Positions 46,195 through 53,589 of a stretch of DNA of 64,000 nucleotides are shown one piece after another (the first letter of the stretch is position 1; the number at the start of each line of letters is the position of its first letter). Source of the stretch: Chryseobacterium sp. (lineage in GTDB: Bacteria; Bacteroidota; Bacteroidia; Flavobacteriales; Weeksellaceae). The stretch covers positions 62,001 through 126,000 of the forward strand of contig NZ_JAFAJM010000001.1 of assembly GCF_019236175.1 (NCBI RefSeq), given 5' to 3'. Both the position numbers and the translations under genes were made by a program. A model generated the notes under the pieces. The model saw only the letters and a list, made by a program, of their open reading frames with translations, was not told the DNA's origin and searched no databases.

Positions 46195-46557
46195 TTGAAG
46201 CTATTCATTTCCATATTTATCATTTTTACTGTTGCATTACGCCCCGTTTTGCCCTTGATAAATTATGCTGTTAACTATGATTATATCGTAAAGAATCTTT
46301 GTGAAAACAGGAATGTTCCTCAGTCTACCTGTAAAGGTAAATGTTATGTGGAAAAAGAACTGGCAAAAACAGAGAAACAATCCAACGGTTCTCAAACCAT
46401 AAAGATTGCAGGACTGGATGTTTTTCTTTCCAATGAGATTCTTTCTTTCTCATCTAAAAATATCCTTGAAAGATCTGTCGAATCTATGGGTTCAAATTAC
46501 TTTGATTTTCATACTACAGAATATTTTTCCCGAATATTCCATCCTCCGTTGATTTAA
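46195..46557 (+). CDS. Small CxGKCY-motif protein, copy 1 (unknown function)
   Basis: 120 aa from TTG at 46195. The start is confirmed by alignment with the paralogue at 48358: both begin MKL, and both have cysteines at exactly residues 36, 46 and 50. Shared motifs are RPxxP (16-20), YAVNYDYIV (24-32), LCxN (35-38), CxGKCY (46-51) and KELAK (54-58). An N-terminal hydrophobic segment suggests export or membrane anchoring. I do not recognise a named family. The Cys pattern and the neighbours (YHS, SCO, MbnP) suggest periplasmic metal or thiol chemistry, which is inference. The C-terminal half is not conserved between the copies. Confidence 0.8.
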   Translation: MKLFISIFIIFTVALRPVLPLINYAVNYDYIVKNLCENRNVPQSTCKGKCYVEKELAKTEKQSNGSQTIKIAGLDVFLSNEILSFSSKNILERSVESMGSNYFDFHTTEYFSRIFHPPLI

Positions 46558-46559
46558 CT

Positions 46560-46600
46560 TTTATTTAAACTAATCATTTAGTTTTGTAACTTTAAATAAA
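46560..46600. repeat. Nested AT-rich inverted repeats
   Basis: Outer arms TTTATTTAAA (46560-46569) and TTTAAATAAA (46591-46600) are exact reverse complements. An inner repeat AAACTAA-TCAT-TTAGTTT lies at 46567-46584. They follow copy 1 of the CxGKCY gene at once and could be a weak terminator or a protein-binding site; AT-rich chance pairing is possible. Confidence 0.4.
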
Positions 46601-46710
46601 CTATTTTCACATGCTGTTGTGTTGATTATGCTATGCTGAGAGCGATGAATAGTTTGTTGTTGAGTTATTATTCCGTTTAATAATATTCATTAATTTCAAT
46701 TTACATTAAA

Positions 46711-46986
46711 ATGAAATCTCCGATTATTTTGGCAGCCCTGTTGTCAATATCATTAATGTCCTGTGCAAAAGAAACGCCGCAGGTAAAACATAAAACTAAG
46801 ATGAGTTCTTCCAAAGAGAACCTCACGAATGCTCAGGTAGTGAACGACGAAGATCCTATATGCCATATGAAGACCGCGGAATTCCTTAAAGATACAGCTG
46901 TCTATAAAAATAAAACCTATGGTTTCTGCAGTGCTTACTGTAAAGATGAATTTAAAAAAAGCCCTGAAAAATATGCAAAAAAATAA
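46711..46986 (+). CDS. YHS-domain lipoprotein
   Basis: 91-aa lipoprotein (lipobox ISLMSCAKE, C18) with a single YHS-type domain: DPICHMKTAEFLKDTAVYKNKTYGFCSAYCKDEFKKSPEKY (about 47-89). The DPICHM and FCSxxCK cysteines and the methionine are the conserved metal-type positions of YHS domains, which occur in copper ATPases and copper-responsive proteins. The SCO gene begins 14 nt before this gene ends, so translation is probably coupled. A periplasmic copper-carrier role is likely but inferred. Confidence 0.88.
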   Translation: MKSPIILAALLSISLMSCAKETPQVKHKTKMSSSKENLTNAQVVNDEDPICHMKTAEFLKDTAVYKNKTYGFCSAYCKDEFKKSPEKYAKK

Positions 46987-47650
46987 AAAAAACAATAACA
47001 AGAGTAAAGTGATTATTCCCATCGCTGTTATTGCTTTACTTTTTCTGGGAATTGGAGTAGGAATGGGGTACTTTAAAAAAAACCTTTACACAGTAATGAA
47101 AGTTCCGGATTTTGAACTGACTGATCAGCACGGAAAAAAAATAAGTAATAAGGAAATGCTGGGAAAAGTATATCTGGTAGAGTTTTTTTTCAGTAAATGT
47201 CCTACCATATGTCCGGTGATGAATACCAATATGAAAGCGATTCAGAATCAGATTAACAGTCCTGATTTTGGTATTATCTCCATCAGTATCGATCCTGAAA
47301 ACGATACTCCGGAAATGTTAAAAGAACACGCACAGAGAATAGGAGCGACTTCTCCCAACTGGCATTTTTTGACCGGAGACCGTTCTTATATCGGTAATCT
47401 TGCGGATAAGTTTAATATTTATGTAGGAGATCAAGAAGATGAGGGAGAAAGTCTCAACCACAGCGGAATGATTGCTTTGGTAGACCAGCAAGGAAATATC
47501 CGTTGCCGATATAATAAAGAGAATATGCCTATCTTGTATTATTCAGGATTGAACTATGAAGATCCGGAAGGGAAAATACCGAAGTTAACCGGTAAATATC
47601 ACCCGGACCGTGAAATTCTGATTGAGGATATTAAGAAACTTTTAAAATAA
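46973..47650 (+). CDS. SCO1/SenC-family copper chaperone or thiol-redox protein
   Basis: 225 aa from ATG at 46973, overlapping the YHS gene; the frame stays open to 46919, but MQKNKKNNNKSKVIIPIAVIALLFLGIG is the natural N-terminus with one membrane anchor. The thioredoxin-like domain has PDFELTDQHGKKISN, the metal-binding CPTIC (C76, C80) in FFFSKCPTICPVMN, and H163 in SLNHSGMIALVD: the three SCO copper ligands. SCO proteins deliver copper to the CuA site of cytochrome oxidase or act as disulfide reductants. Its neighbours here are YHS and SOD genes rather than oxidase genes. Confidence 0.93.
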   Translation: MQKNKKNNNKSKVIIPIAVIALLFLGIGVGMGYFKKNLYTVMKVPDFELTDQHGKKISNKEMLGKVYLVEFFFSKCPTICPVMNTNMKAIQNQINSPDFGIISISIDPENDTPEMLKEHAQRIGATSPNWHFLTGDRSYIGNLADKFNIYVGDQEDEGESLNHSGMIALVDQQGNIRCRYNKENMPILYYSGLNYEDPEGKIPKLTGKYHPDREILIEDIKKLLK

Positions 47651-47678
47651 TATTGTTTAACCCTTATAACAAAATCTT

Positions 47679-48353
47679 ATGAAAATTTTGAAAATAGCTG
47701 CTGTAAGTGCAGTATTTGCGGCTCAGATTACAATGGCCCAGTTTAAGCAAACCCCACTGCCATACGCTTATAATGCGCTGGAAGGGTCTATTGATGCACA
47801 AACCATGGAGATCCATTATTCGAAACATGGTGCAGCGTATGTGACTAATTTGAATAAGGCAATCGCCGGTACTCCTCAGGAAAAACAGACTTTGATCCAG
47901 ATTCTGTCTGAAACTTCCAAACTGAGCCCTGCGGTAAGAAATAATGCGGGAGGTCATTTTAATCATGAGCTTTTCTGGACCATCCTTACGCCGGAAAAGA
48001 ATACCCAGCCTTCTGCGAAATTAGCAAAAGCAATTAATGAGGCTTTCGGAAGTCTGGAAGCTTTTAAGGAAAAAATGAGCAAAGCAGGAGCAGATCGGTT
48101 CGGTTCGGGATGGGCCTGGCTTTCTGTGGATAAAAACGGAAAACTTTTTGTTTCTTCAACACCCAATCAGGATAACCCTTTAATGGATATTGTAGAGGAA
48201 AAAGGAACTCCTATTTTAGGAATTGATGTTTGGGAGCACGCTTATTATCTGAAATATCAGAATAAAAGAGCAGATTATCTGAGTGCAATCTGGAATGTGC
48301 TGAACTGGAAAGAGGTAAGCAGAAGATATGATGAAGCTTTAAGCAAAAAATAA
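47679..48353 (+). CDS. Exported Mn/Fe superoxide dismutase
   Basis: 224-aa SOD with a signal peptide ([20 protein letters not shown]), so it acts in the periplasm or outside. Metal ligands are H46 ([14 protein letters not shown]), H96 ([13 protein letters not shown]), D183 and H187 ([10 protein letters not shown]). The GGH..NH form and the glutamine in [10 protein letters not shown] resemble the manganese-type enzymes; sequence alone does not settle the metal. The second His of the usual IHH is Tyr here. It starts 28 nt after the SCO gene and ends 4 nt before CxGKCY copy 2, so it is part of one operon. Confidence 0.94.
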   Translation: MKILKIAAVSAVFAAQITMAQFKQTPLPYAYNALEGSIDAQTMEIHYSKHGAAYVTNLNKAIAGTPQEKQTLIQILSETSKLSPAVRNNAGGHFNHELFWTILTPEKNTQPSAKLAKAINEAFGSLEAFKEKMSKAGADRFGSGWAWLSVDKNGKLFVSSTPNQDNPLMDIVEEKGTPILGIDVWEHAYYLKYQNKRADYLSAIWNVLNWKEVSRRYDEALSKK

Positions 48354-48357
48354 ATTT

Positions 48358-48726
48358 ATGAAACTAATTTGCAGTATACTCTTTACTCTTTACATGGTGT
48401 TCAGGCCTCTGATACCGGTAGTAGAGTATGCTGTAAATTATGATTATATTGTCAGCACACTTTGTGTCAATAAAAATAAACCGGAAATTCATTGTAATGG
48501 AAAATGCTATCTGAGTAAAGAGTTGGCAAAAGCCAACGATTCTGAAACCTCTCCGTTCAATAAGACCAAACCTTCCGGGCAGAAAATGCTGGATATTTAT
48601 ATCCTTCCTGAAATTGCAAAGATTTCTGTTACAGAGAAAATTCCTTTTTTCAATTTTAATTTTATCTATGAAACAGCCTATTCTTTCCTGTTTCTGAATT
48701 CTATTTTCAAACCGCCGGTTTTTTAA
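48358..48726 (+). CDS. Small CxGKCY-motif protein, copy 2 (unknown function)
   Basis: 122-aa paralogue of the protein at 46195, with the same residue positions for C36, C46 and C50 and the same motifs (RPLIP, YAVNYDYIV, LCVN, CNGKCY, KELAK). It has one N-terminal hydrophobic segment and a different Phe-rich C-terminus. It begins 4 nt after the SOD stop and so belongs to the YHS-SCO-SOD operon. No named family is recognised; a role with copper or periplasmic thiols is inferred from neighbours only. Confidence 0.82.
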   Translation: MKLICSILFTLYMVFRPLIPVVEYAVNYDYIVSTLCVNKNKPEIHCNGKCYLSKELAKANDSETSPFNKTKPSGQKMLDIYILPEIAKISVTEKIPFFNFNFIYETAYSFLFLNSIFKPPVF

Positions 48727-48838
48727 GTTTTCATATTAACTTCCTTTATGCCATAAAATGCCGTGCTTTTTAAGGCTGAAAAAATGAATGTTTTCCACAT
48801 TCAAAGAATACCTATTGACTAAACTTAAAAAATCAACA

Positions 48839-49669
48839 ATGAAAATTTATAAATATTTATCCCTGTTCTTTATTGCCTTAACTCTGTTTTCTTTCTCTTC
48901 CTGTAGCAACAGCAGAGATGAAGATGACTCACAGGATACCACCCCCGGTAACATTCAGATCAAATTTGAAAACGGATTTAACAATCTTGGTGATATTGTT
49001 TTAAACCAAACAATACAGACTTCCTCTCTGGGACAAAAACATAATTTTTCCAACTTAAAATATATTGTCAGCAATATTACACTGATTGATGACAATGGAA
49101 ATGAATTTAAATACAATGAAAATAATCCCGATAAAGGAGCCTTCATTGTAGACCAGGCAGACGCTGTAGCTGGAATTGTATATCTCAACCTTAACGGTAT
49201 TCCCAAAAATAACTATAAAAAAATAAGATTCGGACTGGGGATCAGCCAGAATGCTTATTTACTGGGAATGGACGGACAGGCAGAATTCTGGAACCGGGCA
49301 AAGCAAAAAGGAATGTCTTGGTCCTGGGCCGCCGGTTATGTATTCGTAAAGCTGGAAGGAAAATACGGAACAGGTTCACCGGGTACAGCGTTTATGAACC
49401 ATACCGGAAATATGGGGAAAGTAACAGATAATAATACCCCGGATCTGTACAGAGAAATCACTCTGAATTTTCCTACTACAGCAAGAGTAACAGGCCAGAT
49501 CAGACCATCCATTCATATTTTGGCAGATTTAAATCAGTTTTTAAGCGGTGATAAAGCTTTAATGCTTTCATCTTCCAATGATATGATGATGGGATCAAGC
49601 CAGCATCTGGTGGACGTGACCAATAATCTTACAAAAATGTTTAAGGTAGATCACGTTCACAATGATTAA
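48839..49669 (+). CDS. MbnP-like copper-binding lipoprotein
   Basis: 276 aa from ATG at 48839 (the frame extends to 48788 but would bury the signal). Lipobox FSFSSCSNS, C22. The body has the MbnP pattern: an N-terminal beta domain, GLGISQNAYLLGMDGQAEFW, then the Trp-rich motif GMSWSWAAGYVFVKLEGKYG (W161, W163) and FMNHTGN. In the methanotroph MbnP, a Trp is oxidised to kynurenine by its partner MbnH and takes part in copper binding. The next gene, overlapping by 8 nt, is an MbnH-like di-haem protein, which strongly supports the call. Confidence 0.85.
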   Translation: MKIYKYLSLFFIALTLFSFSSCSNSRDEDDSQDTTPGNIQIKFENGFNNLGDIVLNQTIQTSSLGQKHNFSNLKYIVSNITLIDDNGNEFKYNENNPDKGAFIVDQADAVAGIVYLNLNGIPKNNYKKIRFGLGISQNAYLLGMDGQAEFWNRAKQKGMSWSWAAGYVFVKLEGKYGTGSPGTAFMNHTGNMGKVTDNNTPDLYREITLNFPTTARVTGQIRPSIHILADLNQFLSGDKALMLSSSNDMMMGSSQHLVDVTNNLTKMFKVDHVHND

Positions 49670-50711
49670 TTTTTTGATAAAGACCATATTGATTATGGTA
49701 GCCGTATTGCTGAGTTGTATTTCCTGTTCTGATGAGGTGATCCAGCCGCTGGAGAAAAATGAGGCCTACCGTTTTAAAGTACCTTCTTATTTTCCGGAAA
49801 TGACTTTTGATCAGTCAGCGAATCCGGTGACAACAAATGGAGTAGAATTGGGACGGAATTTATTTTATGAAGGAAGGCTTTCCCGAAATAATACAATTTC
49901 CTGCGGGTTCTGCCATATCCAGGAAAATGCATTTACCCATCACGGACATACGGTAAGCCATGGTGTAGATGACAGAATTGGAATCCGGAATGCTCCTCCC
50001 ATTCAGAATATGGCATTTCTGAAAAGATATATGTGGGACGGAGTGATTCATAATTTAAATGAACAGCCAATTATCCCAATGACTGATGTCAATGAAATGG
50101 ATAGTTCAATGCCTGAAGCGATTTCAAAAATAAAAGATGATCCGAAATACAAAAAACTTTTCAGAGCAGCATATGGTGACGAAAATGTGACAGGTGAAAG
50201 GGTATTAAAAGCTCTATCACAGTTTATGGCTTCGATGATTTCGGGCGGTTCAAAATATGACCGCTTCAGACAGGGTACAGAAAATATGACTCCGGAGGAA
50301 TCGCAGGGACTGGGGCTTTTCAATCAGAAATGTGCTTCCTGTCACAGCGGGGCTTTGTTTACAGATGAAAGTTTCAGAAATACCGGAATGTATTACAATG
50401 CACAGTTTAAAGATGCAGGACGTTATCGGGTTACTCTTGACCAAAATGACTGGATGAAATTTCGTGTACCAAGTCTCAGAAATGTAGAATATACTGCACC
50501 TTATATGCATGATGGAAGATTTTACACCTTAGAGGCTGTACTCAACTTTTATACCGATAGTGTAGAAGATAATCCCAATCTCGATCCGCAGCTAAAGCAG
50601 AATGGCCATGTCGGAATTGCAATGACTCAGCAGGAAAAGCAATTTATTATTGCTTTTTTGAAAACATTATCCGACAAAGAGTTTATATCCAATCCAAAAT
50701 TTGCAGAATAA
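49662..50711 (+). CDS. MbnH/MauG-like di-haem cytochrome-c peroxidase family lipoprotein
   Basis: 349-aa exported lipoprotein (lipobox VLLSCISC). Two haem c sites are visible: C81-G-F-C84-H85 and C224-A-S-C227-H228. Other family marks are GRNLFYEGRLSRNNTISCGFCHIQENAFT, RNAPPIQNMAFLKRYMWDGVIHNLNEQ and FRVPSLRNVEYTAPYMHDGRFYTLEAVL. This family includes bacterial cytochrome c peroxidases, MauG and MbnH. The overlap with the MbnP-like gene argues for MbnH-type tryptophan oxidation and against general peroxide removal. Translation is probably coupled to the upstream gene. Confidence 0.9.
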   Translation: MINFLIKTILIMVAVLLSCISCSDEVIQPLEKNEAYRFKVPSYFPEMTFDQSANPVTTNGVELGRNLFYEGRLSRNNTISCGFCHIQENAFTHHGHTVSHGVDDRIGIRNAPPIQNMAFLKRYMWDGVIHNLNEQPIIPMTDVNEMDSSMPEAISKIKDDPKYKKLFRAAYGDENVTGERVLKALSQFMASMISGGSKYDRFRQGTENMTPEESQGLGLFNQKCASCHSGALFTDESFRNTGMYYNAQFKDAGRYRVTLDQNDWMKFRVPSLRNVEYTAPYMHDGRFYTLEAVLNFYTDSVEDNPNLDPQLKQNGHVGIAMTQQEKQFIIAFLKTLSDKEFISNPKFAE

Positions 50712-50724
50712 TTTAAATACAGAC

Positions 50725-51675
50725 ATGAAGAAATTCATTTTAATTATAAGTATGTTCATATTGTCTATGAACCAGGCTAAAACAATCAGAGACAGTGCTG
50801 ATATTGCTCCGCAGCATCATTTTAATACGTTTAATTTTGATGATGATTGTGATGCGTGTGGATGCGCTGCAGGAAACGGATCTTCCGGTTTTGAATCCCT
50901 GTTGAATCCTCAATTTATCGGGATTAAATATTTTGCACAGCACTACAAGGCAAAAGAGAATCTATTCGTTAAAGATTTGACGCAGGATCAATATTTTAAT
51001 ACCATACAACTTTGGGGTAAAATTCCACTGACTAAAAAATTGAGTGTTTATGCAAGCTTACCCTTCCATTTTCATGAAAAACAAACCCTGCAGGGTGATA
51101 TCAGAATCAACGGAATCGGAGATCTTAACCTGATGGGAATTTATCAGCTTATGGGGTCCAAAGATAATACTCACCAGTTGAATGGTGGATTGGGAGTGAA
51201 AATTCCGTTGGGGAAATTTGATGAAAAAGGAATTTCAGGTGTCAATCCCAGTTTTCAGCTGGGAACAGGAAGCTGGGATTATCAGGCAGCACTAAATTAT
51301 AAATACCAGAAAAATAAGATAGCTGTGTTGCTTAATACAGATTATACGATTAAAACAGAAAACAAAAAAAATTACCGATTCGGAAATCAGTGGAATTATG
51401 CAGCAACAGGCTTCTACCAGATTGCAGGTAACGAAAAGACTATCTTTTCTGCTAAAACCGGAATTCAGGGAGAAGTGTATGCTCAGAATAAACAGTTTGA
51501 TGAAGGGTTGCCCAATACTGCCGGAAGTGCATTATACGGAAAGCTGGGTTTTGAAGCTTCCTATAAAAAATTCAGTCTCGGAAGTGAAGTGATGCTTCCT
51601 GTTTATACCCATCTTGCGGGAGGAGATATTGAAGCAAAATCAAGATTCAGTATTTTCATTAATATCGGAATATAA
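50725..51675 (+). CDS. Outer-membrane barrel protein with N-terminal CxxCxC motif
   Basis: 316 aa from ATG at 50725 (an in-frame TTG at 50701 overlaps the cytochrome gene and is less likely). Signal peptide MKKFILIISMFILSMNQAKT, then DDDCDACGCAAGNGSSGFES with cysteines 42, 45 and 47, then about twelve amphipathic beta-strands ending RFSIFINIGI, as in transporter-like outer-membrane barrels. The acidic CxxCxC segment would face the periplasm and could bind metal. Third gene of the MbnP-MbnH group, 13 nt after the cytochrome gene. Family name not recognised; a metal transport role is inferred. Confidence 0.75.
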   Translation: MKKFILIISMFILSMNQAKTIRDSADIAPQHHFNTFNFDDDCDACGCAAGNGSSGFESLLNPQFIGIKYFAQHYKAKENLFVKDLTQDQYFNTIQLWGKIPLTKKLSVYASLPFHFHEKQTLQGDIRINGIGDLNLMGIYQLMGSKDNTHQLNGGLGVKIPLGKFDEKGISGVNPSFQLGTGSWDYQAALNYKYQKNKIAVLLNTDYTIKTENKKNYRFGNQWNYAATGFYQIAGNEKTIFSAKTGIQGEVYAQNKQFDEGLPNTAGSALYGKLGFEASYKKFSLGSEVMLPVYTHLAGGDIEAKSRFSIFINIGI

Positions 51676-51694
51676 CAAACACTACAGAAATAAA

Positions 51695-51727
51695 AAACGC
51701 GGCAGGCTTATAAAGCCTGCCGCGTTT
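51695..51727. terminator. Bidirectional terminator
   Basis: AAACGCGGCAGGCTT (51695-51709) and AAGCCTGCCGCGTTT (51713-51727) form a perfect 15-bp stem with a 3-nt loop. It lies between convergent genes (barrel protein and first T9SS protein) and can serve both. Confidence 0.9.
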
Positions 51728-51742
51728 GATAAATTATATCTT

Positions 51743-52531
51743 TTATTTAATCATAATTTTTTGGGAATAGGTCTTTCCTTCTTTCGTTTTCAGGGTCATG
51801 ATATACATTCCCTGAGGTTGTTTTGTTTCAAAACTATTTGATGTAAGCTTAGAACGATATACTTCTTTTCCTGAAACGTTAGTTAAGCTAACTTCAGTTC
51901 CTTCTACAGGAAGTTTTTTATCAAGAGTAATGAGCCCTCCGTCAGCATGAGACTTCATGTTGATGAAAGGATCTTTGTACTGGTAAGCATAATATACACG
52001 AAGCTCACCACCCAGATTCAATAATCCTGAGTTTACATTGATCTTGACACGATCAAAAGGAATATTCATTGTCAGTTCGATTTCACCCTTGCTCGGATCT
52101 GCACTTCCAAGCTGAAGAATATCGTTATTGATGTTTTGATAGTCATTATTGGAAACATCGCCATTAAATGTTTCAATGGATACTCCTCCCAGTACCTGCG
52201 CAGATAAAGGCGTTCCGTTGGAGCCGATTCCGATAACAAGCTTATTCGTGTTATTGGCAATGTTAGAAGTAGGGAAAATCAGAGTTTGCTCTGTTCTTGC
52301 CAGTAATCCTATGGAAACCTGAATCGTAGAATAGTCATTTTCATTACTTCCTACCGCGTTTTGAGGATTTAATACTCCGCAGCCGATACAAATTCCGGTT
52401 ACCTGATTCGTTTGGCTGCTTGCATACGTTTTAACGATTTGTGCAGTAGACATTGAGCTCATTAGGAACAAAAATGCTGCAGACACGGCCGCTTTTACAG
52501 CACGTTGTCTCAAAAATAAATTAGTTTTCAT
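51743..52531 (-). CDS. T9SS-sorted secreted protein, paralogue 1 of 3
   Basis: 262 aa. Signal peptide ends at SMSTAQ. The mature N-terminal domain has TYASSQTNQVTGICIGCGV and NPQNAVGSNENDYST, a motif region shared by all three tandem paralogues and resembling repeats in Bacteroidota adhesin-like proteins. The C-terminus (LTNVSGKEVYRSKL...QPQGMYIMTLKTKEGKTYSQKIMIK) is a type A T9SS sorting domain, so the protein is exported across the outer membrane by the type IX system. Its function is unknown; surface attachment or matrix are possibilities. Closest to paralogue 2. Confidence 0.85.
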   Translation of the reverse strand: MKTNLFLRQRAVKAAVSAAFLFLMSSMSTAQIVKTYASSQTNQVTGICIGCGVLNPQNAVGSNENDYSTIQVSIGLLARTEQTLIFPTSNIANNTNKLVIGIGSNGTPLSAQVLGGVSIETFNGDVSNNDYQNINNDILQLGSADPSKGEIELTMNIPFDRVKINVNSGLLNLGGELRVYYAYQYKDPFINMKSHADGGLITLDKKLPVEGTEVSLTNVSGKEVYRSKLTSNSFETKQPQGMYIMTLKTKEGKTYSQKIMIK

Positions 52532-52688
52532 ATATAAAAAATTTTGATTTTTAGCTTTGTGTAAATTTATAAATAAAAAGATTATGTTAGTTATTTTATT
52601 TCATATTATGGTGATTATGTAACAATTTGTTTATATAAGTGAAATTTTTTAATTTATGTTTAATGATTGTGGTTTTTTAAAATGAAAT

Positions 52689-53471
52689 TTATTTAATCAT
52701 AATTTTTTGGGTATATGTTTTACCCTCTTTTGTTTTTACTGTCATGATATACATTCCCAGTGGTTGCTGGGGATTAAATGTATGAGAAGTCAGCTTTGAA
52801 CGGAATACTTCTTTTCCGTCGGTATTGGTTAATGTGATTTCCGAACCTTCTGCCGGGATTTTTTTATCAAAGGTGACCTGCCCGTTTTCAGTATGGGCCA
52901 TAAGATTAATATAAGGATCTTTATACTGATAAGAATAATAAATTCTAAGTCCTCCGTTGAGATTCAAAAGCCCTGCATTCAGATTTATTTTAACACGGTC
53001 ATAAGGTTTTGAAGTGATAAATTCCACCTCTCCCTTGCTGGGATCTGTTCCTCCTAATTTCAAAATTTCATTATTGATATTTTTATAATCATTATTGGAT
53101 ACCTGTCCGTTAAATGTTTCTACAGATACTCCTCCTATCAGTTGCGCTGTTAAAGCAGCCTGTCCTGTTCCGATACCAATGACCAGTTTATTGGCATTGG
53201 TGATTGAAGTAGGAAAGATCAGGGTTTGTTCGGTCCTTGCAAGTAAGCCTAGTGGAACAATCAGGGTTGAATAGTCATCTTCATTGCTTCCCACTGCATT
53301 TTCCGGATCTATGACTCCACAGCCTATACAGATTCCATACGTCTGGTTAGTCTGGCTGCTTGCATAAGTTTTAATAATCTGAGCATGGGATAGGCTATTC
53401 ATCACGAATACTAATAATGTCAGTATTATCGTTTTTAGTCCGTTCGGATTTGTTGATACATTTATTTTCAT
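52689..53471 (-). CDS. T9SS-sorted secreted protein, paralogue 2 of 3
   Basis: 260 aa, with signal peptide ending NSLSHAQ. It matches paralogue 1 nearly along its whole length: TYASSQTNQTYGICIGCGV, NPENAVGSNEDDYST, GLLARTEQTLIFPTS, GGVSVETFNGQVSNNDYKNINNEIL, and the sorting domain TLTNTDGKEVFRSKL...YIMTVKTKEGKTYTQKIMIK. It lies 157 bp upstream of paralogue 1 in the transcribed direction, with an AT-rich spacer. The pair is a recent-looking duplication by the coding similarity visible here. Confidence 0.85.
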   Translation of the reverse strand: MKINVSTNPNGLKTIILTLLVFVMNSLSHAQIIKTYASSQTNQTYGICIGCGVIDPENAVGSNEDDYSTLIVPLGLLARTEQTLIFPTSITNANKLVIGIGTGQAALTAQLIGGVSVETFNGQVSNNDYKNINNEILKLGGTDPSKGEVEFITSKPYDRVKINLNAGLLNLNGGLRIYYSYQYKDPYINLMAHTENGQVTFDKKIPAEGSEITLTNTDGKEVFRSKLTSHTFNPQQPLGMYIMTVKTKEGKTYTQKIMIK

Positions 53472-53545
53472 GGATTAAAGTTTTTTTAATGGGTGTTCTT
53501 TGTATACCTGGCAGATTCAAAGAAGAAATGAGATCTGTTTTTAAT

Positions 53546-53582
53546 AATAAAAAAACAGCAGACGATAATAGGTCTGCTGTTT
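53546..53582. terminator. Terminator after T9SS paralogue 3
   Basis: AAACAGCAGAC (53553-53563) pairs perfectly with GTCTGCTGTTT (53572-53582); on the minus strand it is followed by a T run (plus-strand A residues from about 53546). Confidence 0.85.
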
Positions 53583-53589
53583 TTGTAAG

